Shown one piece after another: positions 1 to 9,981 of a stretch of 64,000 nucleotides of DNA. A program made the position numbers and the translations under genes. The number at the start of each line of letters is the position of its first letter. Within the stretch, counting starts at the first letter, position 1. This DNA is from Trachythela sp. YZ-2020 (taxonomy: Eukaryota > Cnidaria > Anthozoa > Malacalcyonacea > Clavulariidae): positions 563,001-627,000 of the forward strand of contig JADLSH010000076.1 in NCBI GenBank assembly GCA_016169945.1. The letters are read 5' to 3'. The notes below the pieces were generated by a model that worked only from the letters and a program-made list of their open reading frames with translations, searched no databases and was not told the DNA's origin.

Positions 1-795
1 AATGAGGACAAAAATACTACTTTTTTTGTTGATTTTCATTGGTCTAGTGGCACTTAAATGGCATCTTTCGTGATTTATATCATGTGCACACCAACGGTTC
101 AATGATTTCAGCTCATTTGTATACGAATTTCAAAAATATATAAAAAATAGTTCTAATTCTTCAAAAGCAATGAAACTTTCCAAGAATATTCCTTTTTTCA
201 TGAGCTACAACTTTTGTGGGTAAATTCTAAATTCTGTTCTGGCAATCTCGCTTTATATAAAAAAATAATTGTACATTTTTAGATAATTTATGCAAATTAC
301 TTTGCATATGTAATATGAACTGGGACAAACCACATATAATTTTAAAGAGGAAGTCATAAGCTATCGAATGATGTGTGTCCTGTTGCCAGAGAATAAACAC
401 ATCCGGAGATATAAACATTTGAGGAAGATTTAAAAGACAAACGCTTAAAGGAATTATGTGACTTTTTACGAAACAAAATTATCCGGATGAGCTAATATGC
501 AAAGGGTTGAAAAAGCTAAAAAAATTAGCATTCATGAACTAGAGCTCCAAAGCAGAAATCAAATAACAACAGAGTATTGCCATTGGTATTTACGCACAGC
601 GCCGATGGAAGAAGTAAGGTATCAGTCATTATTTTCTTAAAGAGACAATGTCAACTACAATGTATTGCACGCTTTTTGTTTATATTTACATCCGGGTACA
701 TTTAACACGAGGGTTGCTCGCGTGTTTGGTCAGGAGTGAAATCAGTGAGAAAACAATTTACATGTAAATAATTTGAATGCTGTATTTGTTCAAAT
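1..795. other. intergenic, no gene recognised
   Basis: AT-rich sequence without a convincing open frame, splice-linked exon, repeat array or RNA gene. The last part, roughly 600-795, may hold the promoter and 5' UTR of the gene whose first ATG is at 796, but no clear TATA box or initiator was picked out. Confidence 0.4.
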
Positions 796-2566
796 ATGTC
801 ATCGTCCAATTCAGAAGAGCTGTCAGTTGAAAGATACGACATTGAAGACAATTTAAATGTTTACAGCTCACCAATTTATGAAACGACCGAGGCTGCCGAA
901 CAATCAAAGACAAACGTTGTGTTGCCTGCCCGAACAGAAGTGAGTCTAATTTTGACAAACAAGTTATAACATTTCTTGTCGACCTACTATTTATACTAAA
1001 AGATATTTTATACCTACTTCTCCTGTTTATTAATGTAGTTCTGCAGCTGCAAGAATACATGTAGTCGTGGTAGTGGTCGAAAGAAGCGTGGGTGTCCCTG
1101 TCGCGACAAAGGTTTGCGATGTGATGAGATGCATTGTACTTGCGGAACAAAAAAGGCAAGTTGCAAAAACAAAGACAGTGTTGTTGGTGAAGCTGCATCA
1201 TCTGGCAAAACGAATGTTGGCAAAAACTAATTTGAACAACATAAATTAGCTGTGGAAGAGGCGAAAGAGCAGATAACGGTATGTCTTTGTCTAAATATAA
1301 ATAATTTACAGAAAACGACCCAAATATGTAGACACTAGGTATTGTGCAAATATTACGTTTCCAGTGTAACATATTTCCCTATATTTTGGTATTGTTACCT
1401 TATAAACATAGACCATAGTGGCCCTTGATTTCCGTATATACGTATACCACACGATTCAGGATATGTAAAGCAAATTTCTAATGACGGATTGAGGAAAGGG
1501 ACCAGTATGGAAACCTTTGTAATGCATATATCAATGTTAAGCTCCCAGGGGGGGGAGGCCGGGATATAGGTGAGGATTAGACTTTTTGAAGAAAATTCTA
1601 GTATATTTGAAATGGAAACACTCAATTTTCAGGTTTGCACGTTTTTTTAAAACACTGCGCTCGGAATTTATTCCGCGCGCACCCCAAAGTTTCCACACTG
1701 GGAAAGGGAAACCTATGCTATTTCAAATTCTGAGGTAGAATTAACGCACAGCAACATGTTTTGGTCATGTGACCATTCACAGCGATTGAGGTCTAACTGT
1801 ATTACTATATTTTTATCGTGAAAACATGGTTTTAATATACTGTAGCTTCGGAATTTTAGAATTGTAATGATTCATTAACACATTTACTGGCAGTACTCTA
1901 CCACAGAAGAGTAAAATTGTCTGGCGTTAGAGAACTCTAAAGTAGAGTGCATTTAGGTGTATTGCCACTAGTTAATGGGTGAATAAGAGTTGTTGGTCGA
2001 TAGGTTTGTCAACCCATTTACTGGCAGTACCCTACCACTGACTAGTAAAATCATCTGACGTTAGACAGAGTAAATACTAAAGTAGGGCGCATTTGGACAC
2101 ATTGCCAGTTTATGGGTTAACTGGCTCAACTATATCATTCGAATAATTATATGGATGCAATGACATATTCTGGATTTTTTTCAGGAGTTCATTGGAACTT
2201 TGAGTTCATCTAAAAAAGATGTTGTACTTTTGGAATTGCTGAGCATCGGTAAAGGAAGCCTGGACTATGCAAAAAATGTGTGCCCAGGAGAATAAAGGTT
2301 GCAAAAAAATCCGATGTGTAACCTACTTCATCACATTTCAAAACACTTGTACAGATCGAGATGTATCGCTAATGGCAATTAGGGCAAGATGCGATATACG
2401 AGCAGACGATCCAGACTATTCCACTAATAGTTTTAGAAAAGCTGCCTATAGACAATATATATTATGCAAAGGTAACAGGAGAGTATGTCCCTCCTGTGTT
2501 GTGCTTGCAATCAGGAAGTTGTACCCAGCTGCAGATGGTGTATATATGGGATTCAAGAATAGTTAA
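796..2566 (+). pseudogene. cysteine-rich + P2X7-intracellular-like domain gene, apparently broken
   Basis: Three exons are visible. Exon 1 (796-939) starts at ATG, encodes 48 Ser/Glu-rich residues and ends at a GTGAGT donor. Exon 2 (1039-1278) follows a TAG acceptor, keeps the frame and encodes a dense cysteine cluster with the segments CSCKNTCSRG and GCPCRDKGLRC; it ends at GTATGT. Exon 3 (2185-2566) follows TTTTTTTCAG and ends with a domain carrying CVTYFITFQNTCTDRDV, FRKAAYRQYIL and CPSCVVLAIRKLYP. From family knowledge this resembles the C-terminal cytosolic 'ballast' domain of P2X7 receptors, which in invertebrates also occurs away from the channel. No channel segment is present. Damage: an in-frame TAA at 1228-1230 and a one-base frame change near 2270-2290, at an A6 run. 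The cysteine-rich part probably binds zinc (inference). It may be a decayed member of a multicopy family, or an intact gene read with indel errors. Confidence 0.6.
1878..2120. repeat. two copies of a dispersed ~110-bp repeat
   Basis: Two diverged units (about 1878-1980 and 2009-2120) each run from an ACTGGCAGTA segment through GTAAAATC/TGTCTG.CGTTAGA to a GGGTTAA-like end. They lie in the intron before the last exon of the neighbouring gene. The same unit recurs, in either orientation, near 3500-3650, 43640-44230 and 56690-56772. Confidence 0.6.
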
Positions 2567-3178
2567 GTATAATGCCTCTTGGCTGTGAAATTAAACAATG
2601 TGTACTCCGCAAGCAGATAACCTCAAGATAATTTAGTGGTTGTTACTGTTAGTGGTTGTAATGGATATGCTTTTGGCTGTAAATATAGGAACAGTTATTT
2701 TTATTATATTAAAATATTGTGTTTATGAAGGTTTACAATAATATATCATACAATATATTATTTGTAATAATAGAAAGTCACATTTGTTGTTCACTAGTTT
2801 GCTCTTCACTGGTAGGTGGGTTAGCGCTAGATTCAGAACCACCTGATGAGGACTTTGAAAAACGAGTCTGAACAAGATCTTCTGAACAAGATCGCTTGTT
2901 TTGGGCACTGTTTTCATTGCATTGTTCGTGCAATCTTCTGTGGGTGCTCTGAGGATATTTCTGTTTTCTTGAGCACATTACATTTGTCTGCTTTCCTTTT
3001 CTGGAGAATACGCATTGTGAGAGTTGGCCAATAGTCATATGACTTACTCTCATTCATAACAGATACACGCCAGTTTTTTTATCTTTTGCTGTATGCCTTG
3101 TGGTATTTCAGATTTCCATCTAAACTTTGGGATGGCTTTCTTGAAGATTATTGTTGTGATCGATAGCAGCTACCAGTG
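2567..3178. other. noncoding, with a low-complexity minus-strand ORF
   Basis: No recognisable gene. On the minus strand a 91-codon open frame (3053-2778) is rich in Ser, Glu, Gln and Lys and could be the C-terminal exon of the acidic minus-strand exons at 3730-4925. No domain supports it. Confidence 0.25.
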
Positions 3179-3384
3179 TTCACCGAGCCTGAGGCGAATA
3201 ATTGTTTTAGTAAAATTACATAGGTGATTATTTGGAAAAAAATAAAAATTGCACATTTCAAAAATATTTTAATTGAATATTTATGATAAAAGCGGCTTAA
3301 AAACGCTTCAGGTGATTATCGCGTATTAATCCGAGGTAGCGCAACCAATCAGCATCAATAATCACCTATGTAATTTTACTAAAT
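3179..3384. repeat. foldback/MITE element, copy 1
   Basis: At 3206-3384 the ends are inverted repeats of about 27 bp (TTTAGTAAAATTACATAGG at the left, its complement at the right). The left flank 3179-3205 (CACCGAGCCTGAGGCGAATA) is half of a hairpin present in full next to copy 2 at 56788-56897. No coding capacity, so it must be mobilised in trans if at all. Confidence 0.7.
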
Positions 3385-3499
3385 AAAATTATAAACTTAT
3401 AAATGTTTTTTGGTATGTATATGTCTACAGAAAGATTACACATTGTGGTGTTGTTATTCTTCAATACCTTATTCCATTTTAATTAATTTTATTCCATTG

Positions 3500-3584
3500 G
3501 TTAACAGGAGGCTTGTTAACTGGCAATGCGCCTAAATGCTCCCTACTTTAGTTTTTACGCTGTCTAACGCCAGACGTTTTTACG

Positions 3585-3618
<34 letters not shown>

Positions 3619-3650
3619 TTAGAGTACTACCAGTAAATGGGTTAAAATGT
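3500..3650. repeat. dispersed ~110-bp repeat, opposite orientation
   Basis: Same family as at 1878-2120, reversed. A short unit (TTTTTACGCTGTCTAACGCC) is duplicated in tandem near 3550-3600, followed by GATTTTACTCGTCAGTGG and an AGTAAATGGGTTAA end. Confidence 0.55.
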
Positions 3651-3729
3651 TTATATAAACATCACTTCGCAGTCTCCCCTCCCCCCTCCTTCCTACAACA
3701 AAAATCATCAGTAACATTAAGCTCTTACC

Positions 3730-4925
3730 TTTCATTTTTCTTACTAAAGCTATCACAGCCTTAGATGCATCAGATACAAATTCACCAATCACTAACTTTC
3801 CCATTTTCTCAACCCGAAGACTTCCATGTTTGTTGAAATTCCACCCACTTCACGTTTGCCGATGATCTCAAGGTCAACAATAACATTTTTTGATTTTTCT
3901 TTTCACATAACACTTTTCCATTCCTCAAGTGTTTCCGGGCCATGCTGAACAATAATTTCTTCTGCGTCTTCACTACTAATATCCATATCTTCTACACCCT
4001 TGTTAGAGGAGATACTTATATTTACCTCTGATGCAGTCAATGTGGTATCTGCACCATCATCTCCAAATACATCACTGTAAAATGTAAAAGAATTAAAACA
4101 CTTCTTACTTTACAATTTGAATACACCAGAAAATAGCCTAAACAAAATGGATATTTTCTGGAATGACCCAATGATACAGACATTTCACATATTTGTCCAA
4201 CATAACTTGGTCACTACAGTATATTGCAACCACATTGAAACTATGTTTTACGTATAGTATTTAAGGATTTTAATACACATACTCATCAAGTTCAGAATCA
4301 AACTCATGATCACTAGAATCATGATCACCAATTCCAAGAGTGACAGTTTCATCTTTTTTCAAATAAAAACTCATCTTTATCTGAATAATCTTCACTTGTA
4401 CAACTATAATCAAAAGTAAACACAAGATCATTTCTTATATAAAAAGCAATTTTGATTGTTTGTATCCAAATCTCAACATTTGAAAGGGTGAATAATAATC
4501 ATTGACAGTATGTCATAAACTATTGCCAATATCTAATATATGCAACTTGATCATGATGTCTGAAGAATTCTTATTGAAAAACCCTTTTTGGTCATTTTTC
4601 AGCAAACAAATCGTTTCGCCAATTGTAAGTCATTTCACCAACTGTCAGTTCACCAATATCACAGGTTGATTTGCCACCAAATTTAATCCTACATCAATCC
4701 TAACCTTGAAACTAACCCTAACCATAAAGCTTACCATAAACCTAGCTGTGACATTGGCAAACTGACAGTTGGCAAAACAACCGGATAGCCTACCATAACT
4801 AAGACCATGCATGCAACAGTCGGTCACTATGTAAGGCATGTTTTAAAATTAACATTCTTCAGCTCACATAGAAGTATAATCTTCACCAGTTGAGTCTGAA
4901 CCAGAACTTGATGATAGGTCACTGT
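3730..4925 (-). CDS. possible acidic Ser/Asp-rich multi-exon gene
   Basis: Read on the minus strand there are short open stretches bounded by plausible splice signals: about 4922-4866 (contains YSDLSSSSGSDSTGEDY), about 4405-4290 (EDYSDKDEFLFEK, then DHDSSDHEFDSELDE before GTATGT), 4078-3850 (YSDVFGDDGADTT, then EETIIVQHG-like acidic text) and about 3830-3730 (VSDASKAVIALVRKMK before GTAAGA). The similar acidic character of successive exons is the main support. Stops interrupt at least two exons and no domain is recognised. It could be the N-terminal half of a decayed multicopy gene. Confidence 0.3.
4616..4790. repeat. small imperfect inverted repeat
   Basis: CACCAACTGTCAGTTCACC near 4633-4652 faces AACTGACAGTTGGCAAA near 4758-4775. 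The spacer contains CTAACCCTAACC-type text. Probably a short nonautonomous element; no target duplication identified. Confidence 0.35.
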
Positions 4926-5109
4926 AATACATTCCAAATTCAGGATTAATTTCACAGCACAACACTTTCAACTTGGCTAATGTTCAGACTGGACAACCTA
5001 GTCACATCGACATCACTGCAAAAACAACAAGAGAATATTTCTTTAAAAAAAGAAATGGTGTTTCGTTCGTGCAAATTCAGAGTATAGAAATAATAGTTTT
5101 GATTCAATT

Positions 5110-5345
5110 AGCCTTTCTCACGCTCGGTTTTTCCGCCATTTTTGGGGTACTGCGTCTTTTAAGTTTGACAGTATAAGATAACGAAATGCGACTTCTTATT
5201 GCTGTAGTTGTGTGCATCATGGTAAATTTACAAATACAACTATGAACAGTAGTTTTTAACGCTCTATTACTCGTTTAAATCCTTTAATGAGATATAGTAC
5301 CCCAAAAATGAGGTAATATTGCCGTCATGTGAGTGACCGAGCGAG
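5110..5345. repeat. MITE-like inverted repeat
   Basis: CGCTCGGTTTTTCCGCCATT, followed by TTTGGGGTACT, at 5119-5150 faces AGTACCCCAAAAATGAGG and GTGAGTGACCGAGCG at about 5297-5343. The arms are imperfect. No open frame lies between them. Confidence 0.4.
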
Positions 5346-5871
5346 TGGTCAGCTGTATTCGTTGACTTGATGAATTGGGAATATTATTTGGAATGAGACA
5401 GGTCGAAGGTCGAAGCCTCTGGGTCGAAGCATGGCACGATGGCGCAAAAGGTATGTTCGTATGTATATTTTATAAATATGTATCAATTTGTAATCCTGTG
5501 CATCTGATTATTCTTTCCTAAATATATGCAAATATTGTAAAGTATTTCAAAGTTGGACAGTTCGATGATATAAACAGGCTCTTTGGTTTAAAAATAATAA
5601 ATATAAAACAAATCACAAATGGAAATGAAGCATCTTGAAAAATCTAAAATGTGGATCAAGACAAGAAGGCTTAGTTGGTTTGCAGAAGTTGGCTTTAAAA
5701 TGATGTCGAAATATAACCATATAATTTCTCTTGTCTTGATCACAAGTTAGTTTTTCTAGATGGATACTTTTCGTTTGTGTTAGCTTGATGAAGATGCACA
5801 TGAGCAAATTTGTTAAAATTGTTTTTATTTATATAGTAAGGCTTTCGTACATATATTTAATGTATTTTATA
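5346..5871. other. no gene recognised
   Basis: AT-rich. A short minus-strand open frame at 5807-5613 has no recognisable domain and no splice partners. Confidence 0.35.
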
Positions 5872-5933
5872 TGCTTATATTTTGTAATAGCAATAATATA
5901 AAATACGCTTATATTTTGTAATAGCAATAATAT
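5872..5933. repeat. two-copy ~31-bp tandem duplication
   Basis: The text GCTTATATTTTGTAATAGCA followed by ATAATATA occurs twice in direct succession. Confidence 0.7.
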
Positions 5934-5984
5934 AGTGATGCAGTTTATAATAATGTAAATAAATTTTATTGTAGTACGAAGTTG

Positions 5985-6260
5985 TGGAATTACGCAACTT
6001 CAACACAACAGACTTACTTTGTTGTGTTGTATCAAGTTGTAGCATTATATATAATGTAACTTCAACACAATGAAACTTATTTATGTAGTGTCTAACTGTC
6101 TATGGTCTCTACTCCCTTGTAGTATTAAATAGACATAGTAGTACTATTATGTAACTTCAACACAAAACTAAATTATATACTTAGTGTCTATGGTCTCTAC
6201 TGTCTTGTAGTATCAATGTGTAGTGCTATGTAGCTTCACAACACAACAAAATTATAACAC
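5985..6260. repeat. degenerate ~110-bp tandem repeat
   Basis: Three to four units share TATGTAACTTCAACACAA, GTGTCTATGGTCTCTACT and TTGTAGTAT segments in the same order. The array lies just beyond the 3' end of the minus-strand RPA-like gene. Confidence 0.6.
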
Positions 6261-6301
6261 AATTATGTACAATGTTTTCTTGGAAGGAGTAAGCCAGGAT
6301 A

Positions 6302-7220
6302 TTACAGAAGAAGGATTTCCTCAATAATATCATTGTTCTCCTTGTACTTTAGGGAAATTGGTAACTTTTGCAACAGTGCATCTGTCAACTCTTCAGATTG
6401 GCGGTTTTCACTTGCGTCGATGGTGAATAGTTCGACAAACACTTTTTGAAACACTGTGACAGTTTTTATTTCTTCTTCAGTCTGAAGGCAAAGATTACTC
6501 ACATATGCCCTTTGCAATGTGTCATCAGAATAAATCTTTGAACAACGTGGGCATTGGTTGGAAGAATCAAGCTTTTTGTTTCGGCATCTGTTGTTAATGC
6601 AACTGTCGTAGCATCTCACATGTTGAATGCCAATGATGGTGCCATCTTTGTAGAGTTCATCTTCTTCATCAGTGTCGATCAGTACCAAGGCCTGGTTTTC
6701 AGATGTCTATTTGAAGATTAAAACAATTGCTGTGAGTTCAAGCAGCAAGTAGTCTTGCAAATGCAGTGAGAAATATGAGCTTTGTGTTGTCACAGAAAAG
6801 ATGTGTGTAATGACAAATTTATAGTAAATATAGAGACTTGAGTTGATGAGTTCAATTAATTTTTGAAGAATTTGTAGGATATATTTAGGTTGATGACAAC
6901 TGATCAAGGGAAATTGTGTCATGCAAAGTTTTAGAATGATAGAGTGGTGTATTTCTCATGCTGCTGTAGAATTAGGGTTGTTTTTTCATCAATTATTATT
7001 TTTCATTTACCTTAAGTTCTGTTTGAGTTGTGGAAGATGCCATAGGTTTATTCTAGAAGATGGATGTCTGTAAACCAGTGAATGATATTACATCTCCTTG
7101 GGAGAGTGGTAAGGATGCTTTGTCTTTCCACAAGGATACTTGCATCATGCCAGATGTGTCTTTGATGAACACTTTCTTGAGGTTGATTGAGTTATTTTTC
7201 ACTTTTATTGCTGGTTCAAC
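6302..7220 (-). pseudogene. RPA-like OB-fold + zinc-ribbon protein, 3' exons
   Basis: Two minus-strand exons join in phase. The first (7220-7011, acceptor ACTAG, donor GTAAAT) encodes an OB-fold-like strand pattern: VFIKDTSGMMQVSLW, then LPLSQGDVISFTGLQ. The second (6706-6302, acceptor AATAG) carries IIGIQHVRCYDSC, four spaced cysteines ending in CPRCSKIYSDDTL, then hydrophobic text and a TAA stop. The order OB fold then zinc ribbon resembles the single-strand-binding modules of RPA70, which also occur as accessory proteins in Helitrons. An in-frame TAG (about 7049-7051) interrupts the first exon. Upstream exons were not found because the sequence beyond 7300 is a tandem array. No Rep/helicase was seen nearby, so a Helitron origin is only a possibility. 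Confidence 0.5.
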
Positions 7221-7339
7221 CTAGTAGAGGAAGAAAATACACCTAGATAGTTTTAACAGACTATTATTACCTTTATAGCAAGTGCCAAGTACAGTTTTTA
7301 GATGTTGAAAAAGGTTGATCATAGTACCTCACCATCTAA

Positions 7340-7532
7340 GAAAGATGTCTTAAGTTATAGAGACTATAGAGACTATAGATGCTATAGAGACTATAGATGC
7401 TATAGAGACTATAGATACTATAGAGACTATAGATACTATAGAGACTATAGATACTATAGAGACTATAGATACTATAGATGCTATAGAGACTATAGATACT
7501 ATAGAGACTATTGATGCTATAGATACTATAGA
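7340..7532. repeat. 9-bp tandem array (TATAGAGAC / TATAGATAC / TATAGATGC)
   Basis: Nine-base units alternate with one- or two-base changes. The array resumes at 8245-8480, so it appears split by the foldback element 7533-8244. Long open frames on both strands here are by-products of the array. Confidence 0.9.
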
Positions 7533-8244
7533 GACTTTAGTAGAAATTTCCAGGTGACTATCAATTTTCCTGCATGCTGATTGGTCCAAATTGAGCCTCT
7601 AAAAAGTGATAGTCACTGTCAAAATGGCTTCTTCGCAAGCTGCCGAATTTAAAACAAAAATTTTTTTTTGAGCCTGATTCAAAGTTTTAAATAAAAAAAA
7701 CTGCCGCTAAATTAAAGGAGGATATATTTTTGACATTTTTAAAGGTAAGCGATAACAAATACACTATTTTTCTTCCATGAAAGGCAACGTTTTCTCGCTG
7801 TTGAAATGAACATGTATAAAACTTTTTCCGTACGGCTCAACCACAAGTGTTTATTTTGAAAATTATTTGTTTTATCCTCATTTATATCGTTATATTCAGC
7901 AAAAACCTAGCTGTGATATATTTTTAAAACCATTCTACTTTGTATTTGAGCCTTTCCAAAGTATTTTTCTCATGAAATTGTTTGTTTTTGTTTCGCTTCG
8001 ATATGTTTTTGACACTCGTCTTTTGCCGGCATGTTTTTAATAACCGGCCTCTGAGAAAAGTGCTGAATTTTGTCCTATAGCCTTTTCAACTGACCTCACA
8101 ACTTTCTGTGTTTGTTTTTCTCTTTGAAATTTCTACTAAAACAATTAGTCGCCTCAGGCTCGGTGATTACAAGCCTATAGTCACTTCGCCTTCGGCTCAG
8201 TGACTATAGGCTTGTAATCACCGAGCCTTCGGCGACTAATTGTT
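7533..8244. mobile_element. foldback/MITE element inserted in the 9-bp array
   Basis: Outer segment 7533-8139 has inverted ends TTTAGTAGAAATTTC / GAAATTTCTACTAAA. It abuts a long near-perfect hairpin at 8140-8244, with arms AACAATTAGTCGCC...GTGATTACAAGCCTATAGTCAC and the complementary arm, and a short loop containing TTCGCCTTCGGCTCA. The ends and the hairpin sequence (GCCTCAGGCTCGGTGA) match the elements at 3179-3384 and 56788-57039. No transposase-like frame is visible inside. Confidence 0.65.
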
Positions 8245-8480
8245 AAATAGAGACTGCTATAGATGCTATTGAGACTATAGAGACAGTACATGATCTATAG
8301 ATACTATGAGACTATAGATGCTATAGATGCTATAGATGCTATAGACACCTAAAGACACTATAGATACTAGACATTATATACATTATATAGACACTATAGG
8401 TACTATAGACAACATAGAGACTATAGACACTATATATAGGTACTATAGACACTATAAACACTATTAGATACTATATAGTC
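8245..8480. repeat. continuation of the 9-bp TATAGA tandem array
   Basis: Units such as CTATAGATG, CTATAGACA and CTATAGGTA continue with more divergence than at 7340-7532, consistent with one array split by an insertion. Confidence 0.85.
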
Positions 8481-8529
8481 TATATAGATTATATACAGTT
8501 TGAACTAAAGATATCGAACGTGCGGTGCC

Positions 8530-8725
8530 AGTGTGGATAGAGTATAGCAAATACGGCGGTTGACTGTTGTGTAAAGCTACCTGAAAAATACAATAAGAAC
8601 TTGGACGTTTAGAGGGAAGACCCTTTGTCAGGAAGTTAGTATGACAAAGGGCCTTCGCTCGAAACGTCGAAGTTCTTATTGTATTTTTCAAGTAGTTTTA
8701 CACAACAGTCAACCGTCGTATTTGA
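8530..8725. repeat. inverted repeat carrying decayed hammerhead-like arms
   Basis: Arms 8547-8610 and 8664-8722 are inverted copies sharing GGTTGACTGTTGTGTAAA and AATACAATAAGAACTT. On the plus strand the right arm reads ATGACAAAGGGCCTTCGCTC then GAAACGTC. On the minus strand the left arm reads CTGACAAAGGGTCTTCCCTC then TAAACGTC. This is close to, but not identical with, a hammerhead core (CUGANGA, short stem, GAAAC, GUC). It looks like a head-to-head junction of two Penelope-type pseudo-LTR fragments. Confidence 0.5.
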
Positions 8726-8881
8726 ACTAAAGACACTGACGCCCTTACAAGGGTGCAGAACATCGGTAACTCCGAATATAGAAACATTTTTTTTTATTTC
8801 TACGGTTCGACTATATTTTAGTCATTATCATGCAGGCTATATTTACAGTCAGCTCTCTTTTGACTGATGTTAGATGATCTG

Positions 8882-9208
8882 TCAATAGAAATCCGATAGT
8901 TCTCGGGATGCTTTGATGCCATGATTGAGTTCCGGTTTTTGTCTGTTAATGGCGAGTGCTACTTTGAATAGTAGAACTGACCAGTGTTTAGCCTTGTCCA
9001 GGATGGTAGAGTTGTTGAGTAGGAATAGTGTCATGTCAAACTTTTCACAGGTGTTTTGTTTTTCAGCATATGTTCGTCTAAGTTGAGTTTCATAGGTAGA
9101 TAAAGTGTTGGTATGTTTGTAAATCTCTGATTTTCCTAGGCCACGATTTAGAGCAGCCTGGGCATGAGAATTTGTGTATTTTATGAAAATACTCAGTGGT
9201 TCCCGTAA
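8882..9208 (-). CDS. internal fragment of a retroelement ORF (probably Penelope-type)
   Basis: An open frame without a usable early ATG runs about 108 codons on the minus strand to a TGA at 8882-8884. It has convincing protein character: THAQAAL-like start (TNSHAQAALNRGLGK), YETQLRRTYAEK, STILDKAKHWSVLLFK, INRQKPELNHGIKAS. No catalytic motif is present. The adjacent hammerhead-like inverted repeat downstream on the same strand suggests a Penelope-like element, but this is inference. Truncated at both ends. Confidence 0.4.
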   Translation of the reverse strand, partial: LREPLSIFIKYTNSHAQAALNRGLGKSEIYKHTNTLSTYETQLRRTYAEKQNTCEKFDMTLFLLNNSTILDKAKHWSVLLFKVALAINRQKPELNHGIKASRELSDFY

Positions 9209-9520
9209 TTATTGGTCTTATAGGGTGTTGTGTAATGATTAGCAAGGTGCAGTACCTATTTACTGTATACGAACTTTGCAGTTATATAGGCAATGGCACG
9301 ATTTCAAATACAAAAGTTCAAGAACACACACGAATCAATTTATATAGACAACCAAACACGATTGTTTTCAGATTTCACTATATTCCTTATGATTAAGATA
9401 TATACAAGTGAGGAAATTTAAGAGGAAGAAAATCTCTCAATGAAAAAGTTTAACAGGAATTTTCTAAGGTAGTCAAAAATGATTAGATTTACTCTAATTT
9501 TCACTTATTGAAAATATAAT

Positions 9521-9558
<38 letters not shown>

Positions 9559-9981
9559 TCAATACTTTAGCCATAGGAGTTTCACATTTCCAGCAAAGGT
9601 CTTTCATCACACCAGAGAAGTATAGTACTGGTTTTATTGGTGATATTTTATCACAACTCCTAATGGCAGAAAAGTTCGGAATGATTGCTAAAAATTCACA
9701 AGTTTGCATCCCCATACAAAAACTCCCATGTGCAGATATCAAAATGACCAGTTGCACCTACGTCATTATTATCCATTCATATTAATGTAAGAGTAAAGCT
9801 GTTGCTCTAGCTGCAATAGCGCTATTTTTTTCTTTTCCCTGTAATGTTTTATCTTATTGGCTATTTGTTTAGTTTCTTTTCTTGCTGCATTGTATTTCAA
9901 ATAATTTGGCTTCACATCGGGCTTGATTGTAAGTTGAACAAATTGTTTCGACGTTAACTTCTCCTACCTGTGTCATTACCT
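9209..9981. other. no gene recognised; contains an (AT)n tract
   Basis: An (AT)n microsatellite lies at about 9520-9556. The rest shows no supported exon. The part from 9780 to 9981 is the 3' flank of the OTU/DDE gene. Confidence 0.4.

Noticed and set aside
758..1372. 204-codon minus-strand open frame
   Set aside because: It is antisense to two splice-bounded exons of the cysteine-rich gene and has no domain; its length comes from the cysteine codons read in reverse.
7302..7589. Repetitive open frames on both strands rich in RDYRYY or SIVSI
   Set aside because: Produced entirely by the 9-bp TATAGA tandem array.
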